Assembly: GCF_001277175.1 (NCBI RefSeq)
Contig: NZ_CP012257.1
Location: forward strand, 930,001-994,000
Direction of reading: 5' to 3'
DNA from: Cronobacter universalis NCTC 9529
Lineage (GTDB): Bacteria > Pseudomonadota > Gammaproteobacteria > Enterobacterales > Enterobacteriaceae
Length of the DNA stretch: 64,000 nt
Made by a program: the position numbers and the translations under genes. Below the pieces are notes generated by a model. That model was given only the letters and a program-made list of their open reading frames with translations, had not been told where the DNA came from and did no database searches. Positions 9,497 through 18,449 of this stretch are shown here, one piece after another (positions within the stretch are counted from its first letter, which is position 1; each line of letters starts with the position of its first letter).

Positions 9497-10600
9497 ATGA
9501 GTAACAGCCAGACCCTGGTGGTGAAACTGGGGACCAGCGTCCTGACCGGCGGCTCCCGCCGCCTGAATCGCGCCCATATTGTCGAACTGGTGCGCCAGTG
9601 CGCGCAGCAACACGCCGCCGGGCATCGCATTGTCATCGTCACGTCCGGGGCGATTGCGGCCGGGCGCGAGCACTTGGGCTACCCGGAACTGCCGGCGACC
9701 ATCGCCTCCAAGCAGTTGCTGGCGGCCGTCGGGCAGAGCCGCCTGATCCAGCTCTGGGAGCAGCTTTTTTCGATTTACGGCATCCATGTGGGGCAGATGC
9801 TGCTGACCCGCGCGGATATGGAAGATCGCGAGCGTTTCCTGAACGCGCGCGACACCCTCACCGCGCTGCTGGATAACCGCATCGTGCCGGTGATTAACGA
9901 AAACGACGCGGTCGCCACGGCGGAAATCAAAGTCGGCGATAACGATAACCTCTCGGCGCTGGCGGCGATTCTGGCGGGCGCCGATAAACTGCTGCTGCTG
10001 ACCGATCAGCAGGGCCTTTTCACCGCCGACCCGCGCAACAACCCGCAGGCTGAGCTGATTCAGGATGTGTATGGCATTGACGATACGCTGCGCGCGATTG
10101 CGGGCGACAGCGTCTCCGGGCTTGGCACTGGCGGCATGGGCACCAAGCTTCAGGCCGCGGACGTCGCGGGCCGCGCGGGCATCGAAACCGTGATCGCGGC
10201 GGGCAGCAAGCCGGGCGTGATTAACGATGTTATCGAAGGGCTGCCGGTCGGCACGCGCTTCCACCCGCAGCAGACGCCGCTGGAGAACCGCAAGCGCTGG
10301 ATCTTCGGCGCGCCGCCCGCCGGCGAAATTACCGTCGACGAGGGCGCGCAGTCGGCCATTCTGGAGCGCGGCAGTTCGCTGCTGCCAAAAGGCATTAAAA
10401 GCGTGACCGGCAACTTTTCGCGCGGCGAAGTGATCCGCATCCGTAATCTGGAAGGGCGCGACATCGCCCACGGCGTCTCCCGCTATAACAGCGACGCGCT
10501 GCGCCGCATCGCCGGGCACCACTCGCAGCAGATTGACGCCATTCTCGGCTATGAATATGGCCCGGTAGCGGTTCACCGCGACGACATGATCACCCAATAA
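9497..10600 (+). CDS. proB: Glutamate 5-kinase
   Basis: The protein has 367 residues, equal to E. coli. First step of proline synthesis (glutamate to gamma-glutamyl phosphate), feedback-inhibited by proline. The amino-acid kinase domain begins [15 protein letters not shown] and includes [14 protein letters not shown] and [10 protein letters not shown]. The C-terminal PUA domain (about residues 275-360) contains [16 protein letters not shown]. The start at 9497 ([10 protein letters not shown]) is chosen over an upstream in-frame ATG at 9377 that has no counterpart. It is followed after 10 nt by proA. Confidence 0.97.
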   Translation: MSNSQTLVVKLGTSVLTGGSRRLNRAHIVELVRQCAQQHAAGHRIVIVTSGAIAAGREHLGYPELPATIASKQLLAAVGQSRLIQLWEQLFSIYGIHVGQMLLTRADMEDRERFLNARDTLTALLDNRIVPVINENDAVATAEIKVGDNDNLSALAAILAGADKLLLLTDQQGLFTADPRNNPQAELIQDVYGIDDTLRAIAGDSVSGLGTGGMGTKLQAADVAGRAGIETVIAAGSKPGVINDVIEGLPVGTRFHPQQTPLENRKRWIFGAPPAGEITVDEGAQSAILERGSSLLPKGIKSVTGNFSRGEVIRIRNLEGRDIAHGVSRYNSDALRRIAGHHSQQIDAILGYEYGPVAVHRDDMITQ

Positions 10601-10610
10601 GGAGCCTGCC

Positions 10611-11864
10611 ATGCTGGAGCAGATGGGCCAGGCGGCCAAAGCCGCCTCATATCAGATGGCGCTGCTCTCCTCGCGCGAGAAAAACCGCGTGCTGGAGAAA
10701 ATCGCCGACTATTTAGAAGCGAACGCCGAAGAGATTTTACTCGCCAACGAGCAGGACCTGCTTGAGGCGCGCCGCAGCGGGCTGAGCGAGGCGCTGTTAG
10801 ATCGCCTGGCGCTCAACCCGCAACGTTTACACGCCATTGCGAACGACGTGCGCCAGGTGTGTCAGCTGGCCGATCCGGTAGGGCAGGTGATTGACGGCGG
10901 CCTGCTGGAGAGCGGCCTGCGCATCGAGCGTCGCCGCGTGCCGCTCGGCGTGGTCGGCGTGATTTATGAAGCGCGCCCGAACGTGACGGTGGATGTCGCT
11001 TCGCTGTGCCTGAAAACCGGCAACGCGGCGATTCTCAGAGGCGGCAAAGAGACCTGGCGCACCAACGCGGCGACTGTAAAAGTGATCCAGAAAGCGCTGG
11101 AAGAGTGCGGCCTGCCCGCCGCGGCCGTTCAGGCCATCGAAAGCCCGGACCGCGCGCTGGTCAGTGAAATGCTGCGCATGGACAAATACATCGACATGCT
11201 GATCCCGCGCGGCGGGGCAGGGCTGCACAAGCTCTGCCGCGAGCAGTCGACCATTCCGGTTATCACCGGCGGCATCGGCGTGTGCCATATTTTCGTTGAT
11301 GAAACGGCGGAGTTCGCGCCTGCGCTCAAGATCATCACCAATGCCAAAACCCAGCGCCCGAGCACCTGTAACACGGTGGAAACACTGCTGGTGCATGAGG
11401 CTATTGCAGAACGTTTCCTGCCGGAACTGAGCCGCGCGATGCATGAGCGCGGCGTGACGCTGCACGCCGACGAGCGCGCGCTGGCGCTGCTTTCCGGCGG
11501 CCCGGCGACCGCTGTGGCGGTGACACCGGAAGCGTTCGACGACGAATGGTTGTCGCTCGATCTTAACGTGAAGCTGGTGGCAGGCATCGACGAGGCCATC
11601 GCGCATATTCGCGAGCACGGCACCCAACATTCGGACGCTATTCTCACCCGCACGCTGCGCCACGCCGACCGTTTCGTGAATGAAGTGGATTCTTCTGCGG
11701 TGTACGTGAACGCCTCGACGCGCTTTACCGACGGCGGGCAGTTTGGTCTTGGCGCCGAAGTGGCCGTCAGCACGCAGAAGCTTCACGCCCGCGGCCCGAT
11801 GGGCCTCGAAGCGCTGACCACCTACAAGTGGATCGGCTACGGCGACGATACGATTCGTGCTTAA
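10611..11864 (+). CDS. proA: Gamma-glutamyl phosphate reductase
   Basis: The protein has 417 residues, the standard length. NADPH-dependent second step of proline synthesis. Aldehyde-dehydrogenase fold: [34 protein letters not shown] and the catalytic cysteine in TQKPSTCNT-type motif (here [16 protein letters not shown]). The C-terminus has [26 protein letters not shown] precedes the ATG. It is co-transcribed with proB. Confidence 0.98.
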   Translation: MLEQMGQAAKAASYQMALLSSREKNRVLEKIADYLEANAEEILLANEQDLLEARRSGLSEALLDRLALNPQRLHAIANDVRQVCQLADPVGQVIDGGLLESGLRIERRRVPLGVVGVIYEARPNVTVDVASLCLKTGNAAILRGGKETWRTNAATVKVIQKALEECGLPAAAVQAIESPDRALVSEMLRMDKYIDMLIPRGGAGLHKLCREQSTIPVITGGIGVCHIFVDETAEFAPALKIITNAKTQRPSTCNTVETLLVHEAIAERFLPELSRAMHERGVTLHADERALALLSGGPATAVAVTPEAFDDEWLSLDLNVKLVAGIDEAIAHIREHGTQHSDAILTRTLRHADRFVNEVDSSAVYVNASTRFTDGGQFGLGAEVAVSTQKLHARGPMGLEALTTYKWIGYGDDTIRA

Positions 11865-11873
11865 CTGAAGGCC

Positions 11874-11924
11874 GGGTGATGCAAAAATCGCCGCTTGAAT
11901 CGCAAGGGCATTGACGCATCACCC
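11874..11924 (+). terminator. Hairpin after proA (terminator-like)
   Basis: GGGTGATGC and GCATCACCC pair across a 33-nt loop and are followed by ACTTTTTC. The loop is long for a classical terminator, so it could also be a REP-type hairpin. Confidence 0.5.
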
Positions 11925-11972
11925 ACTTTTTCATAACCTCTTACCCCGTGCTCACGCACACCCTTCCTCAGG

Positions 11973-12048
11973 GCCGATATAGCTCAGTTGGTAGAGCAGC
12001 GCATTCGTAATGCGAAGGTCGTAGGTTCGACTCCTATTATCGGCACCA
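11973..12048 (+). tRNA. thrW: tRNA-Thr (anticodon CGT)
   Basis: The 76-nt cloverleaf runs from GCCGATATAGCTCAGTTGG to the encoded CCA, with anticodon loop ATTCGTAAT and T-loop GGTTCGACTCC. It matches E. coli thrW as I remember it. In E. coli K-12 this tRNA is the attachment site of prophage CP4-6, which fits the accessory DNA starting right behind it here. Confidence 0.97.
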
Positions 12049-12523
12049 CTTCTAATCAAACTTTACAAATCTTCCTTTCTATAAGCTATTTTTCTGTTCG
12101 ATAATTTTATTTGGTATAACAAAGAGTTATAAAAGCATTTTTTCTTTAAATATATGCTGCTTGTTGTATAGATATCCACTTACTTAACATATTTCTATAA
12201 AGTTTAGAACTCGCCTGCTTATAAAAAAATAAAAGATGATATATGCTAGCTGGATGTGGCGATTGTGATTAATATATCATTTTATTTTTAAAAAAAAGTA
12301 ACTGGAAGGATAAAATTCTTTTAATCAAAAAAGATGAGAGTTATTTATATTTTTTTTTGATAATTTATATCTTTTTGTTTTTATTGGAAATAAAAAACAA
12401 ATGTATATTTAAACAGTGGTTTTGATTTAAGAAATTTCTCCTACTTATTATCAAAAATAGTTCACCCTTTTGTTAAAATGTTATAGATTACGCCCATACA
12501 TTATCCATAGGATGGAATATAAA
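12049..12523. other. AT-rich spacer at the island start
   Basis: About 475 bp of very AT-rich DNA lies between the tRNA and the first defence gene. I see no gene, integrase remnant, or second copy of the tRNA 3' end. The promoter of the downstream operon must lie here but I cannot place it with confidence. Confidence 0.6.
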
Positions 12524-13255
12524 ATGTCTACTGAGCAGAAGGGCATTTGTATCAATGATAGTGAATGGGGTTGCAGACATACCGAATATCATTATCAAGA
12601 TAATGAGCCAACAATAATAGCTTGTATAGTGAACGTAGATAAAATAGATTTTATAGCAGCTGAGCTTGTTAAATCGGTTCTAGACACTTCTTGGATTTCA
12701 TCTCTTGATAGCGGTACACAGCTATCATATAGCTTTACAGCTAAAGAAACTGCTGAAGCTTTAGTTAAAGTTTTTAATAAAGTAATCGAAAATAAATCGC
12801 TCGAAGATGAGTTTGGTGAACTTATGGTTTCTATAGGCTCCTCTAGAGCACTAAGCCAGATACTTAAACATGTTTCACTCCCTATTGCAGAGTTATGGAA
12901 ACCGCAAGTAAAACAGAACGAGGGATTCGACTTTCATACAACATGTCCAAGCCAGTTTATAAATTTTGGTGAGGCTAAATTCTCTTCTTCTTCTAATCCT
13001 CATGGGAATGCTATCAATCAAGCAGTTGAATTCATTAGGCAAGAAAAGCATTTTAGAGATCGCGTTCACCTTATTAATTTATGCTCTCCTGATTCGGTTG
13101 CTAATTTAGATAAAAAAGAATTTGGTTTGATTGCGGCCTTCTCAATTAACTCTGAAAATTGTGAGAGGATCATGGATAATGCAATAAAGACAGTTAAGGG
13201 ATTGGAATTGTCAAAAATTGTTAAATTTATCTATTTGGTAGGTGTGAAATGTTAA
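12524..13255 (+). CDS. HamA-like nuclease (DUF1837-type) of a Hachiman-like defence pair
   Basis: The protein has 243 residues. A PD-(D/E)xK-like nuclease signature is visible: E99 in a helix, D136 in NEGFDFHTT, then E150-x-K152 in NFGEAKFSSSSNPHG. This layout and the partner helicase match HamA of Hachiman, where the helicase restrains the nuclease until DNA damage or phage replication releases it. The start at 12524 is chosen because AGGATGG precedes it at good spacing; 12512 and 12470 have none. Its stop overlaps the next start by 7 nt. Codon use and base composition are far more AT-rich than the backbone, indicating transfer. A different helicase-nuclease system such as AbpAB remains possible. 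Confidence 0.72.
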   Translation: MSTEQKGICINDSEWGCRHTEYHYQDNEPTIIACIVNVDKIDFIAAELVKSVLDTSWISSLDSGTQLSYSFTAKETAEALVKVFNKVIENKSLEDEFGELMVSIGSSRALSQILKHVSLPIAELWKPQVKQNEGFDFHTTCPSQFINFGEAKFSSSSNPHGNAINQAVEFIRQEKHFRDRVHLINLCSPDSVANLDKKEFGLIAAFSINSENCERIMDNAIKTVKGLELSKIVKFIYLVGVKC

Positions 13256-15525
13256 CAATTCAAAATATTATAGATGATCCTAATCCGAGGACAACTATTG
13301 GTGAAATTATTGAGGAATTACATAAAAATGGTCCTGTTAATAGTAAAATCATAGAAAGGCTTACTTATTATAAAGAGTTTCATCAGGAATGCTTTTCAGA
13401 GTTTGAAGAGAAAATAATTTCTGTACTTGGTCTTTTTTATAAAAATACAGAACCATCAAATATTTATTCTTTTATACTTGGAGCTATTGGGCATAAATAT
13501 AAATCATTATATGGGGAATATTTAACTCCAGTTCAAGCAAGCATTCGTCACGCAGTAGAAGAGAATAAATTTATCTCTATATCAGCTCCAACTAGTGCAG
13601 GTAAGTCTTTTTCAATAAAGGATTACATCAATCATCAAACTGGAGATGCTGTTATCATTGTTCCTTCTAGGGCTTTGATTGCTGAGTATGTGGAAAATTT
13701 AAGAGAGTACTTTGGGAATAATAAAGGTGTAATGATTAGCCCTTTTGTAGATTATGTATATACAGCTCGAAAATTAAGACGGATATTTGTCCTCACGCCG
13801 GAGAGAACTAAAGACTTGTCAGGTGTTAACCATAGATTGAATATTGAGTTATTCTTTTTTGATGAAGCCCAAGTTTCTGAAGAGCAAGATAGAGGAGTAA
13901 TATTTGATGCCACAGTGAGACGTGTTCAAAAGTTATTTCCACAGGCTAAATTTATATTTGCTCATCCATTTGTTGATAATCCTGAAGCCCAATTTAAAAA
14001 ACATGATATTGACGCTCCAAATAGCTATTCTCGAAGTTACACACATAATACAGTTGGTAAAATATTTATTCATGAACATAAAAATGGTAATGATTACTAC
14101 TTTTCTCCATATTCATCTAAAGGATATCTACTTGCGAAATCAGCGCCATATGAAGGAAAATTTGAGGATTTTGCCTTTTCAGGTAATAAATCAGTTCTTG
14201 TTTATGTGTCAAAAAAATCTGTTTATGACGGGAAATTCATAAATAAGTTCAAAAAATACACTTCGAATTTTAGTTTAATCGAAGATAAAAACGCCCGGTC
14301 GATAATTAAAATGGTTGAAAACATCTTAGGTGCCAACAATAAAAACCATATATCAAGAATGGTCGAGTTATTAAAGATTGGTGTTGTCATACATCATGGT
14401 TCTGTGCCTTTAGAAGTAAGATATTTGGTTGAAAGATTCATCAAAGGCGGATATGCGCGTATTTGCTTCGCAACAAGTACTTTAGCTCAAGGGATAAATA
14501 TGCCTTTTGATATTGTTTGGCTTGCTAACATGAGAATGAATGGCGATTCTGAGCAGAAGAGATGCTTGGCTTTTAAAAATTTAATTGGACGTAGTGGACG
14601 CTTATCTAAAGACAAAAAATTCGATTATGGTTACGTTTACACCCATAATGCTAAACTTTTATCAAGTCGTGTAAGGTCTTCTTTTAGATTAGAAGAGCAA
14701 TCAGTTCTTGAACATCCGGTGGATCATAATAATGACAATTATGAATTGGTTCAATCTATTATTGATGGGACTTTTAATGAGGATATAAATCTTCCAGTTT
14801 CTAAAATAGAAAGATTAAAACATGAAAAAGTAATTGAAAGTATTATTTGTATTTTAGATGTGGTCTTTCACGGCACATTCGGTGAGAGATTGAGCGGCGT
14901 TCAAAATAAAGATGTAAGAGAATTAATAAAATCAAAATTTTTAATAATATATGAGGCCTCTTTAGGTCGTTTGTTGCTTGATGGAGAGTTGAATGTATTC
15001 AACACAGCGATTGAAATTATATTTCACGTTATTGCTGGGCGATCCTTTAAAGAAATAGTCGGTATAAGATACAGCTACATTTCTGACAGGGATGGTGAGA
15101 ATAATGGTATACCTAGATTTTCTCAACCTGCCAATAAACTACCTGACAGTACATTGAACAGATCCTATTCTCTTTTTCGATCAAGTAAATCAAACGAAGT
15201 TAATTATGACACTATTGTTTTTGATACATATGATTATCTTGATACGGTTATTTCTTTCTCCTTAACTGATGTTTTTATAGGGGCGTTTAAAATATACTTG
15301 GCTGATACAAATGATAAAAGGGCAAAGGAGTTTATAGATTTCTTAAAATACGGAACGACGGATTATACAAGTATTATGTTGATGAGGTATGGGATCGCGC
15401 CTGAAGATGTTGCGGATATAACCCCATATGTTGACTATATATCAGAGGAAAGAATTGAATTAAATTCGGCAATATTACTTAGTGATGAAGAGTTGTTACA
15501 AAAAGTAAAATGGTATCTTCCGTGA
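13249..15525 (+). CDS. HamB-like superfamily 2 helicase
   Basis: The protein has 758 residues. Helicase motifs in order: Q-motif-like YLTPVQASI (92-100), Walker A SAPTSAGKS (112-120), motif Ia IIVPSRALIAE, Walker B variant FFDEAQ (203-208), then IHHGSVPLEVRYLVE, FATSTLAQGINMP (407-419) and arginine-finger motif LIGRSGRLS (445-453). The C-terminal 300 residues have no motif I recognise. It is translationally coupled to the nuclease gene. In Hachiman the HamB ATPase scans DNA and controls HamA. AT-rich, like its partner. Confidence 0.78.
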   Translation: MLTIQNIIDDPNPRTTIGEIIEELHKNGPVNSKIIERLTYYKEFHQECFSEFEEKIISVLGLFYKNTEPSNIYSFILGAIGHKYKSLYGEYLTPVQASIRHAVEENKFISISAPTSAGKSFSIKDYINHQTGDAVIIVPSRALIAEYVENLREYFGNNKGVMISPFVDYVYTARKLRRIFVLTPERTKDLSGVNHRLNIELFFFDEAQVSEEQDRGVIFDATVRRVQKLFPQAKFIFAHPFVDNPEAQFKKHDIDAPNSYSRSYTHNTVGKIFIHEHKNGNDYYFSPYSSKGYLLAKSAPYEGKFEDFAFSGNKSVLVYVSKKSVYDGKFINKFKKYTSNFSLIEDKNARSIIKMVENILGANNKNHISRMVELLKIGVVIHHGSVPLEVRYLVERFIKGGYARICFATSTLAQGINMPFDIVWLANMRMNGDSEQKRCLAFKNLIGRSGRLSKDKKFDYGYVYTHNAKLLSSRVRSSFRLEEQSVLEHPVDHNNDNYELVQSIIDGTFNEDINLPVSKIERLKHEKVIESIICILDVVFHGTFGERLSGVQNKDVRELIKSKFLIIYEASLGRLLLDGELNVFNTAIEIIFHVIAGRSFKEIVGIRYSYISDRDGENNGIPRFSQPANKLPDSTLNRSYSLFRSSKSNEVNYDTIVFDTYDYLDTVISFSLTDVFIGAFKIYLADTNDKRAKEFIDFLKYGTTDYTSIMLMRYGIAPEDVADITPYVDYISEERIELNSAILLSDEELLQKVKWYLP

Positions 15526-15851
15526 TTTTGAGGTTAATATGGGTGGGAGTATGGGGGTTACCATATCAAGCCCATATTTATTTAGGCTAATAATAAGTAA
15601 TGTAAATTCGTCGTTCACTATTACTCTAAACAAATCTGATTCATTCACTGTAATGGTTATATAAAACCTATACTGATATTTATTTCATGTCACTTGGGTG
15701 TTTTTATGTAATTTTTAGCATTTCTTAATAGTGGTGATTGAATTGTGTTAGGGGGCATGCTATCCATATTTTTATTTTATGAATGCATTAAGCGACTCGC
15801 TTAATAAAGCATAGTGAAAATAATAAAGAGGAGGTATTATTGATGGAATCG
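15526..15851. other. Spacer between the defence pair and the P4-like remnant
   Basis: About 325 bp, AT-rich, with no gene I can support. A GAGGAGGT at 15829-15836 precedes only a four-codon frame. No copy of the tRNA 3' end was found to mark an attachment site. Confidence 0.5.
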
Positions 15852-16019
15852 TTATAGTTCTTCATTTTTTCTGCTCTCAATCTCTTTCTTTAAAGCCTCA
15901 ACAACAAACTGCCCAATACTCTCGCCTTGCTTTCGCATCTTTTGCATTTCCCGCACAATTTCATGGGGTACGCGAGCGGCGAGGGTTTGAGACTTTCCAT
16001 TGACTGCTTTGGTGGCCAT
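15852..16019 (-). CDS. Small ribbon-helix-helix-like protein (YlcI/YnfO type)
   Basis: The protein has 55 residues starting MATKAVNGKSQTLAARVP, with AGAGGATAAC as ribosome-binding site on the reverse strand. The pattern 'TLAARVPHEIVREMQKMRKQ' followed by a charged helix (GESIGQFVVEALKKEI) resembles the short Arc-like YlcI/YnfO proteins of prophages. Probably DNA-binding. It is divergent from the P4-like immunity region, suggesting a regulator of that remnant. The frame stays open upstream to 16553, but that extension is antisense to the next gene. Confidence 0.65.
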   Translation of the reverse strand: MATKAVNGKSQTLAARVPHEIVREMQKMRKQGESIGQFVVEALKKEIESRKNEEL

Positions 16020-16104
16020 TCTAGTTATCCTCTGATTTAAACGCTTTGTCTTTAATAACACACTTTTCAAGATTGCAGTGTTGAACACATTACGAGTAAT
16101 GTTT

Positions 16105-16175
16105 GCCTTATCTGAGCCCTCCGGCTCAATAAGCGAGACCCGAAAGTGCGCCAACACTTCCGGGCCTCTGACCAC
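16105..16175 (+). ncRNA. P4-satellite CI-like immunity RNA (candidate)
   Basis: Two hairpins in tandem: GAGCC/GGCTC (16114-16127) and AGACCCGAAAGTG pairing with CACTTCCGGGCCTCT around CGCCAA (16136-16169). This resembles the leader region of P4-type satellites, where the CI RNA forms such a hairpin just upstream of a short ORF. It is followed by TTGGAGC and the ATG at 16198. Assignment is by memory of P4-like leaders only. Confidence 0.45.
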
Positions 16176-16197
16176 AAACGTTATTGGAGCTAACGCT

Positions 16198-16767
16198 ATG
16201 GCTAACGTCAATAGTAACACACCCGCACGCCCTGAAAATGAGGGCCATAATCTCAATCTGAACGCTACCGCCACCCCGATGCCGCCGTCGGCGCATTCCA
16301 GAATGTTGAGCCTGCATACGCTGTGCGAAGGGCCGATCACGGCGGAAATGGATTTTTTCACGCTCGCCACGTTATGTGAAGAGACGGTCAGCGAACTGAT
16401 TGAGTGTAAGTACGCGACGCTGTTTCTGGCGCTGGCCGGGAGACTGGCGCTGATGCTGGAATCCCTCGCGGCCGAGCTCGACAGACCGGTGCCGGCGCAT
16501 CTGTTTGCTTCACTGACGGCCGACTCGCTCCCTTCAGAGGTGCCGTTCTGCATCGGCAGCGACGCGCAGATGCTGAGCCGCTACTGTAAAGCGCTGAACA
16601 TGGCGTTGATAAGCCGCGCGCACCCGCCGGAAATGGCGGAAACGCTCACGGGGCTGCTGTTTGATCTCGTGAATCATCTGGTGGAATTTGTGAGAGAGCC
16701 CTGTTTTGTGCGCACTGAGGAGGGCTATGAAGACTGGGCCGGGCAGCACGTCATGTCGCTGAACTGA
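16198..16767 (+). CDS. Uncharacterised P4-like island protein
   Basis: The protein has 189 residues from ATG 16198 (MANVNSNTPARPENEG), with TTGGAGC upstream. The same frame is open from 16078, but that stretch covers the hairpin leader. I do not recognise a family. There is a low-complexity polar N-terminus (about 35 residues), then an alpha-helical domain with a hydrophobic helix ECKYATLFLALAGRLALMLE and a C-terminal helical half. No signal peptide. GC-rich, unlike the defence genes before it, so it probably arrived separately. It is closed by a strong terminator. Confidence 0.6.
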   Translation: MANVNSNTPARPENEGHNLNLNATATPMPPSAHSRMLSLHTLCEGPITAEMDFFTLATLCEETVSELIECKYATLFLALAGRLALMLESLAAELDRPVPAHLFASLTADSLPSEVPFCIGSDAQMLSRYCKALNMALISRAHPPEMAETLTGLLFDLVNHLVEFVREPCFVRTEEGYEDWAGQHVMSLN

Positions 16768-16773
16768 CAATAA

Positions 16774-16798
16774 GGCCGGGGGTTCCCGGCCTTTTTTT
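16774..16798 (+). terminator. Terminator of the P4-like gene
   Basis: The stem GGCCGGG/CCCGGCC with loop GGTT is followed by seven T. Confidence 0.92.
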
Positions 16799-16847
16799 AT
16801 CTGGCGCGCCAGTACAAGGTAATAATCAGAAAGGGATTAAACACCTT

Positions 16848-17291
16848 TTATTCCAGGCTCGTTATGTGAAGCATCTGTATTTCTTTTATACGCTGACTGT
16901 TCATATTGATATTACAGGCCGTGGCGGCATTCCCCAGGTAATGCGTGCTCGCTGCTTCTGCCACTGCAACGCCGCAATAATCATCGCGATATTTAAGCCA
17001 TTCGGCCTGGCTTCTTTTGAATAATTCAATCATCCGTTTTTTGCGGTCTTCATCGCCCATCCACCATTTAGTGTAATCAAAGTTCTCCATCTCTTTAAGC
17101 TTGTCCGCATAAGCCTTATTGAGCGCCCCGGTGGATTTCTCATCAATGTCGGCTAAGCATTCGATGTTCTCGTCGCCATATTGATCTTCGCAGGCTTTCA
17201 CTTCGTCGTTTCTTATTACGTTTGCTGTCTCAGCCGCCAGCGAAGCGTAGCTGACCAGCAGCACAGAAATGATAAAAACGATTTTTTTCAT
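16848..17291 (-). CDS. LprI-domain periplasmic protein, copy 1 (candidate immunity protein)
   Basis: The precursor has 147 residues with signal peptide MKKIVFIISVLLVSYASLAA. The mature part has the DUF1311/LprI layout: a first Cys near residue 34 (KACEDQYGD), ECLADIDEK, then WLKYRDDYCGV and a late Cys in TACNINMN, i.e. four cysteines likely forming two disulfides in the periplasm. It shares DYTKWWMGDEDRKKRMIE with copies 2 and 4. LprI of Mycobacterium is reported to inhibit lysozyme, so an inhibitor of the lysozyme-like protein encoded at 18890-19828 is plausible but unproven. Confidence 0.75.
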   Translation of the reverse strand: MKKIVFIISVLLVSYASLAAETANVIRNDEVKACEDQYGDENIECLADIDEKSTGALNKAYADKLKEMENFDYTKWWMGDEDRKKRMIELFKRSQAEWLKYRDDYCGVAVAEAASTHYLGNAATACNINMNSQRIKEIQMLHITSLE

Positions 17292-17434
17292 TGCAGTAAA
17301 TCCCTTACTTTTCGTCTTGAGCCTGAACCCTGAATATCGCCATTCTACTGTGCGTAGCCGCCTTTAACCGACATCTCTTTATAATAAAAATCTGTCATCC
17401 TGCCAGACGCGTTAGCAAGGGTAGCCAGGGTTCT

Positions 17435-17878
17435 TCACCGTGTCGTCTCAACCACTATCAACTGTATCTCTTTGATGCGCCGTTTATTCATATTGATGGT
17501 ACAGCCTGTCCACGCTGCGCCAATAAAATGCGTTTCCTGCTCGCCGATAGTCGCTACCTCGCAGTAACTATCCCGGTAGGTCAGCCAGCCACGCTGGCTT
17601 TTGCGAAAAGCCTCAATCATCCGTTTTTTACGGTCTTCATCGCCCATCCACCATTTGGTGTAATCAACACGCTCCAGCGCTTTAAGCTTCGTCTCATACG
17701 CCTTTTTGAGTTCGGCTTCGGTTTTCTCATTGAGATCTTCCAGACACTCGCTACTGAATTCGTAATACCTATCTAAGCACTGGTCGACGGCGTTATCCGC
17801 GGTAATATCTTTCTGATCGGCAGCCATTAACGTGTGGCTGATCAAAAGCGTGGAAAAGAGGAATACGATTTTTTTCAT
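17435..17878 (-). CDS. LprI-domain periplasmic protein, copy 2
   Basis: The precursor has 147 residues. The signal peptide (MKKIVFLFSTLLISHTLMAA) resembles copy 1, while the mature protein is nearly the same as copy 4, e.g. SSECLEDLNEKTEAELKKAY and DYTKWWMGDEDRKKRMIEAF. The four LprI-type cysteines are conserved (QCLDRYYEFSSEC, DSYCEV, GCTINMN). The split relationship suggests recombination among the tandem genes. Its own 5' region separates it from copy 3, so it may have its own promoter. Confidence 0.75.
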   Translation of the reverse strand: MKKIVFLFSTLLISHTLMAADQKDITADNAVDQCLDRYYEFSSECLEDLNEKTEAELKKAYETKLKALERVDYTKWWMGDEDRKKRMIEAFRKSQRGWLTYRDSYCEVATIGEQETHFIGAAWTGCTINMNKRRIKEIQLIVVETTR

Positions 17879-17944
17879 TGCGGTAATTCCTTTACTTTTA
17901 TCCTTTATCTCCGCGTTACATGCAGTCTGTAGAGGGCATAACTA

Positions 17945-18406
17945 TCAGGGTGTTAGCCCGTACAGACTTTCAATCTCATGCTGCCGTGCATGATTCATGT
18001 CGATAACACACTGAGTCCCAATGTCGTACTGCGTGGGTGCCCATTCCCCGACAAGAGAAGCGCGCGCCGTACAGAATGCCTCTCTGGATTGCAGCCAGAG
18101 CGCCTGTGAGCGTGCAAACCTTTCCCGGAAGACGGCGCTCATCGTCACGCCTCCCAAATCGTTTAATTTAAAGGAATCGTCATAATTGTTATCGATTGTT
18201 TGATAGAGCCGTTCAATGGCCTTACTGAGCGCCTCATCAGAACGTTCTCTCGCCTGTGCTTTGCACTCTGACTGGCTTTTCCCATCTTCTGCATATTCCG
18301 GCAGAGAAAAGCAGGGAGCGAGTTCTTTACCAAACTGAAAAGAAACGGCCTGTGCGGCAGCAGGAATAAAAGGCATCGCGATGAGAAGAGCCTTTATTAA
18401 CTTCAT
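17945..18406 (-). CDS. Divergent LprI-like periplasmic protein, copy 3
   Basis: The precursor has 153 residues with signal peptide MKLIKALLIAMPFIPAAAQA. It keeps the cysteine and charge layout of LprI-type proteins (APCFSLPEYAEDG, SQSECKAQARERSDEALSKA, SREAFCTARA, TQCVIDMNHARQHEIESLY) but lacks the WWMGDEDRKK block. It sits between the two most similar copies, so it could recognise a different target. Function is inferred from context only. Confidence 0.68.
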   Translation of the reverse strand: MKLIKALLIAMPFIPAAAQAVSFQFGKELAPCFSLPEYAEDGKSQSECKAQARERSDEALSKAIERLYQTIDNNYDDSFKLNDLGGVTMSAVFRERFARSQALWLQSREAFCTARASLVGEWAPTQYDIGTQCVIDMNHARQHEIESLYGLTP

Positions 18407-18449
18407 CTTTTTATCAGGCTCCGTTGGGGTAGCGTTCCTTCATAATCCT

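Noticed and set aside
15829..15855. GAGGAGGT followed by ATG GAA TCG TTA TAG as a mini-leader
   Set aside because: Only four codons, no gene follows on that strand within reach, and it overlaps the end of the reverse-strand gene.
12049..16050. Second copy of the tRNA-Thr 3' end as an attR site
   Set aside because: I searched by eye through the AT-rich stretch and found no repeat of TATTATCGGCACCA; the island end stays undefined.
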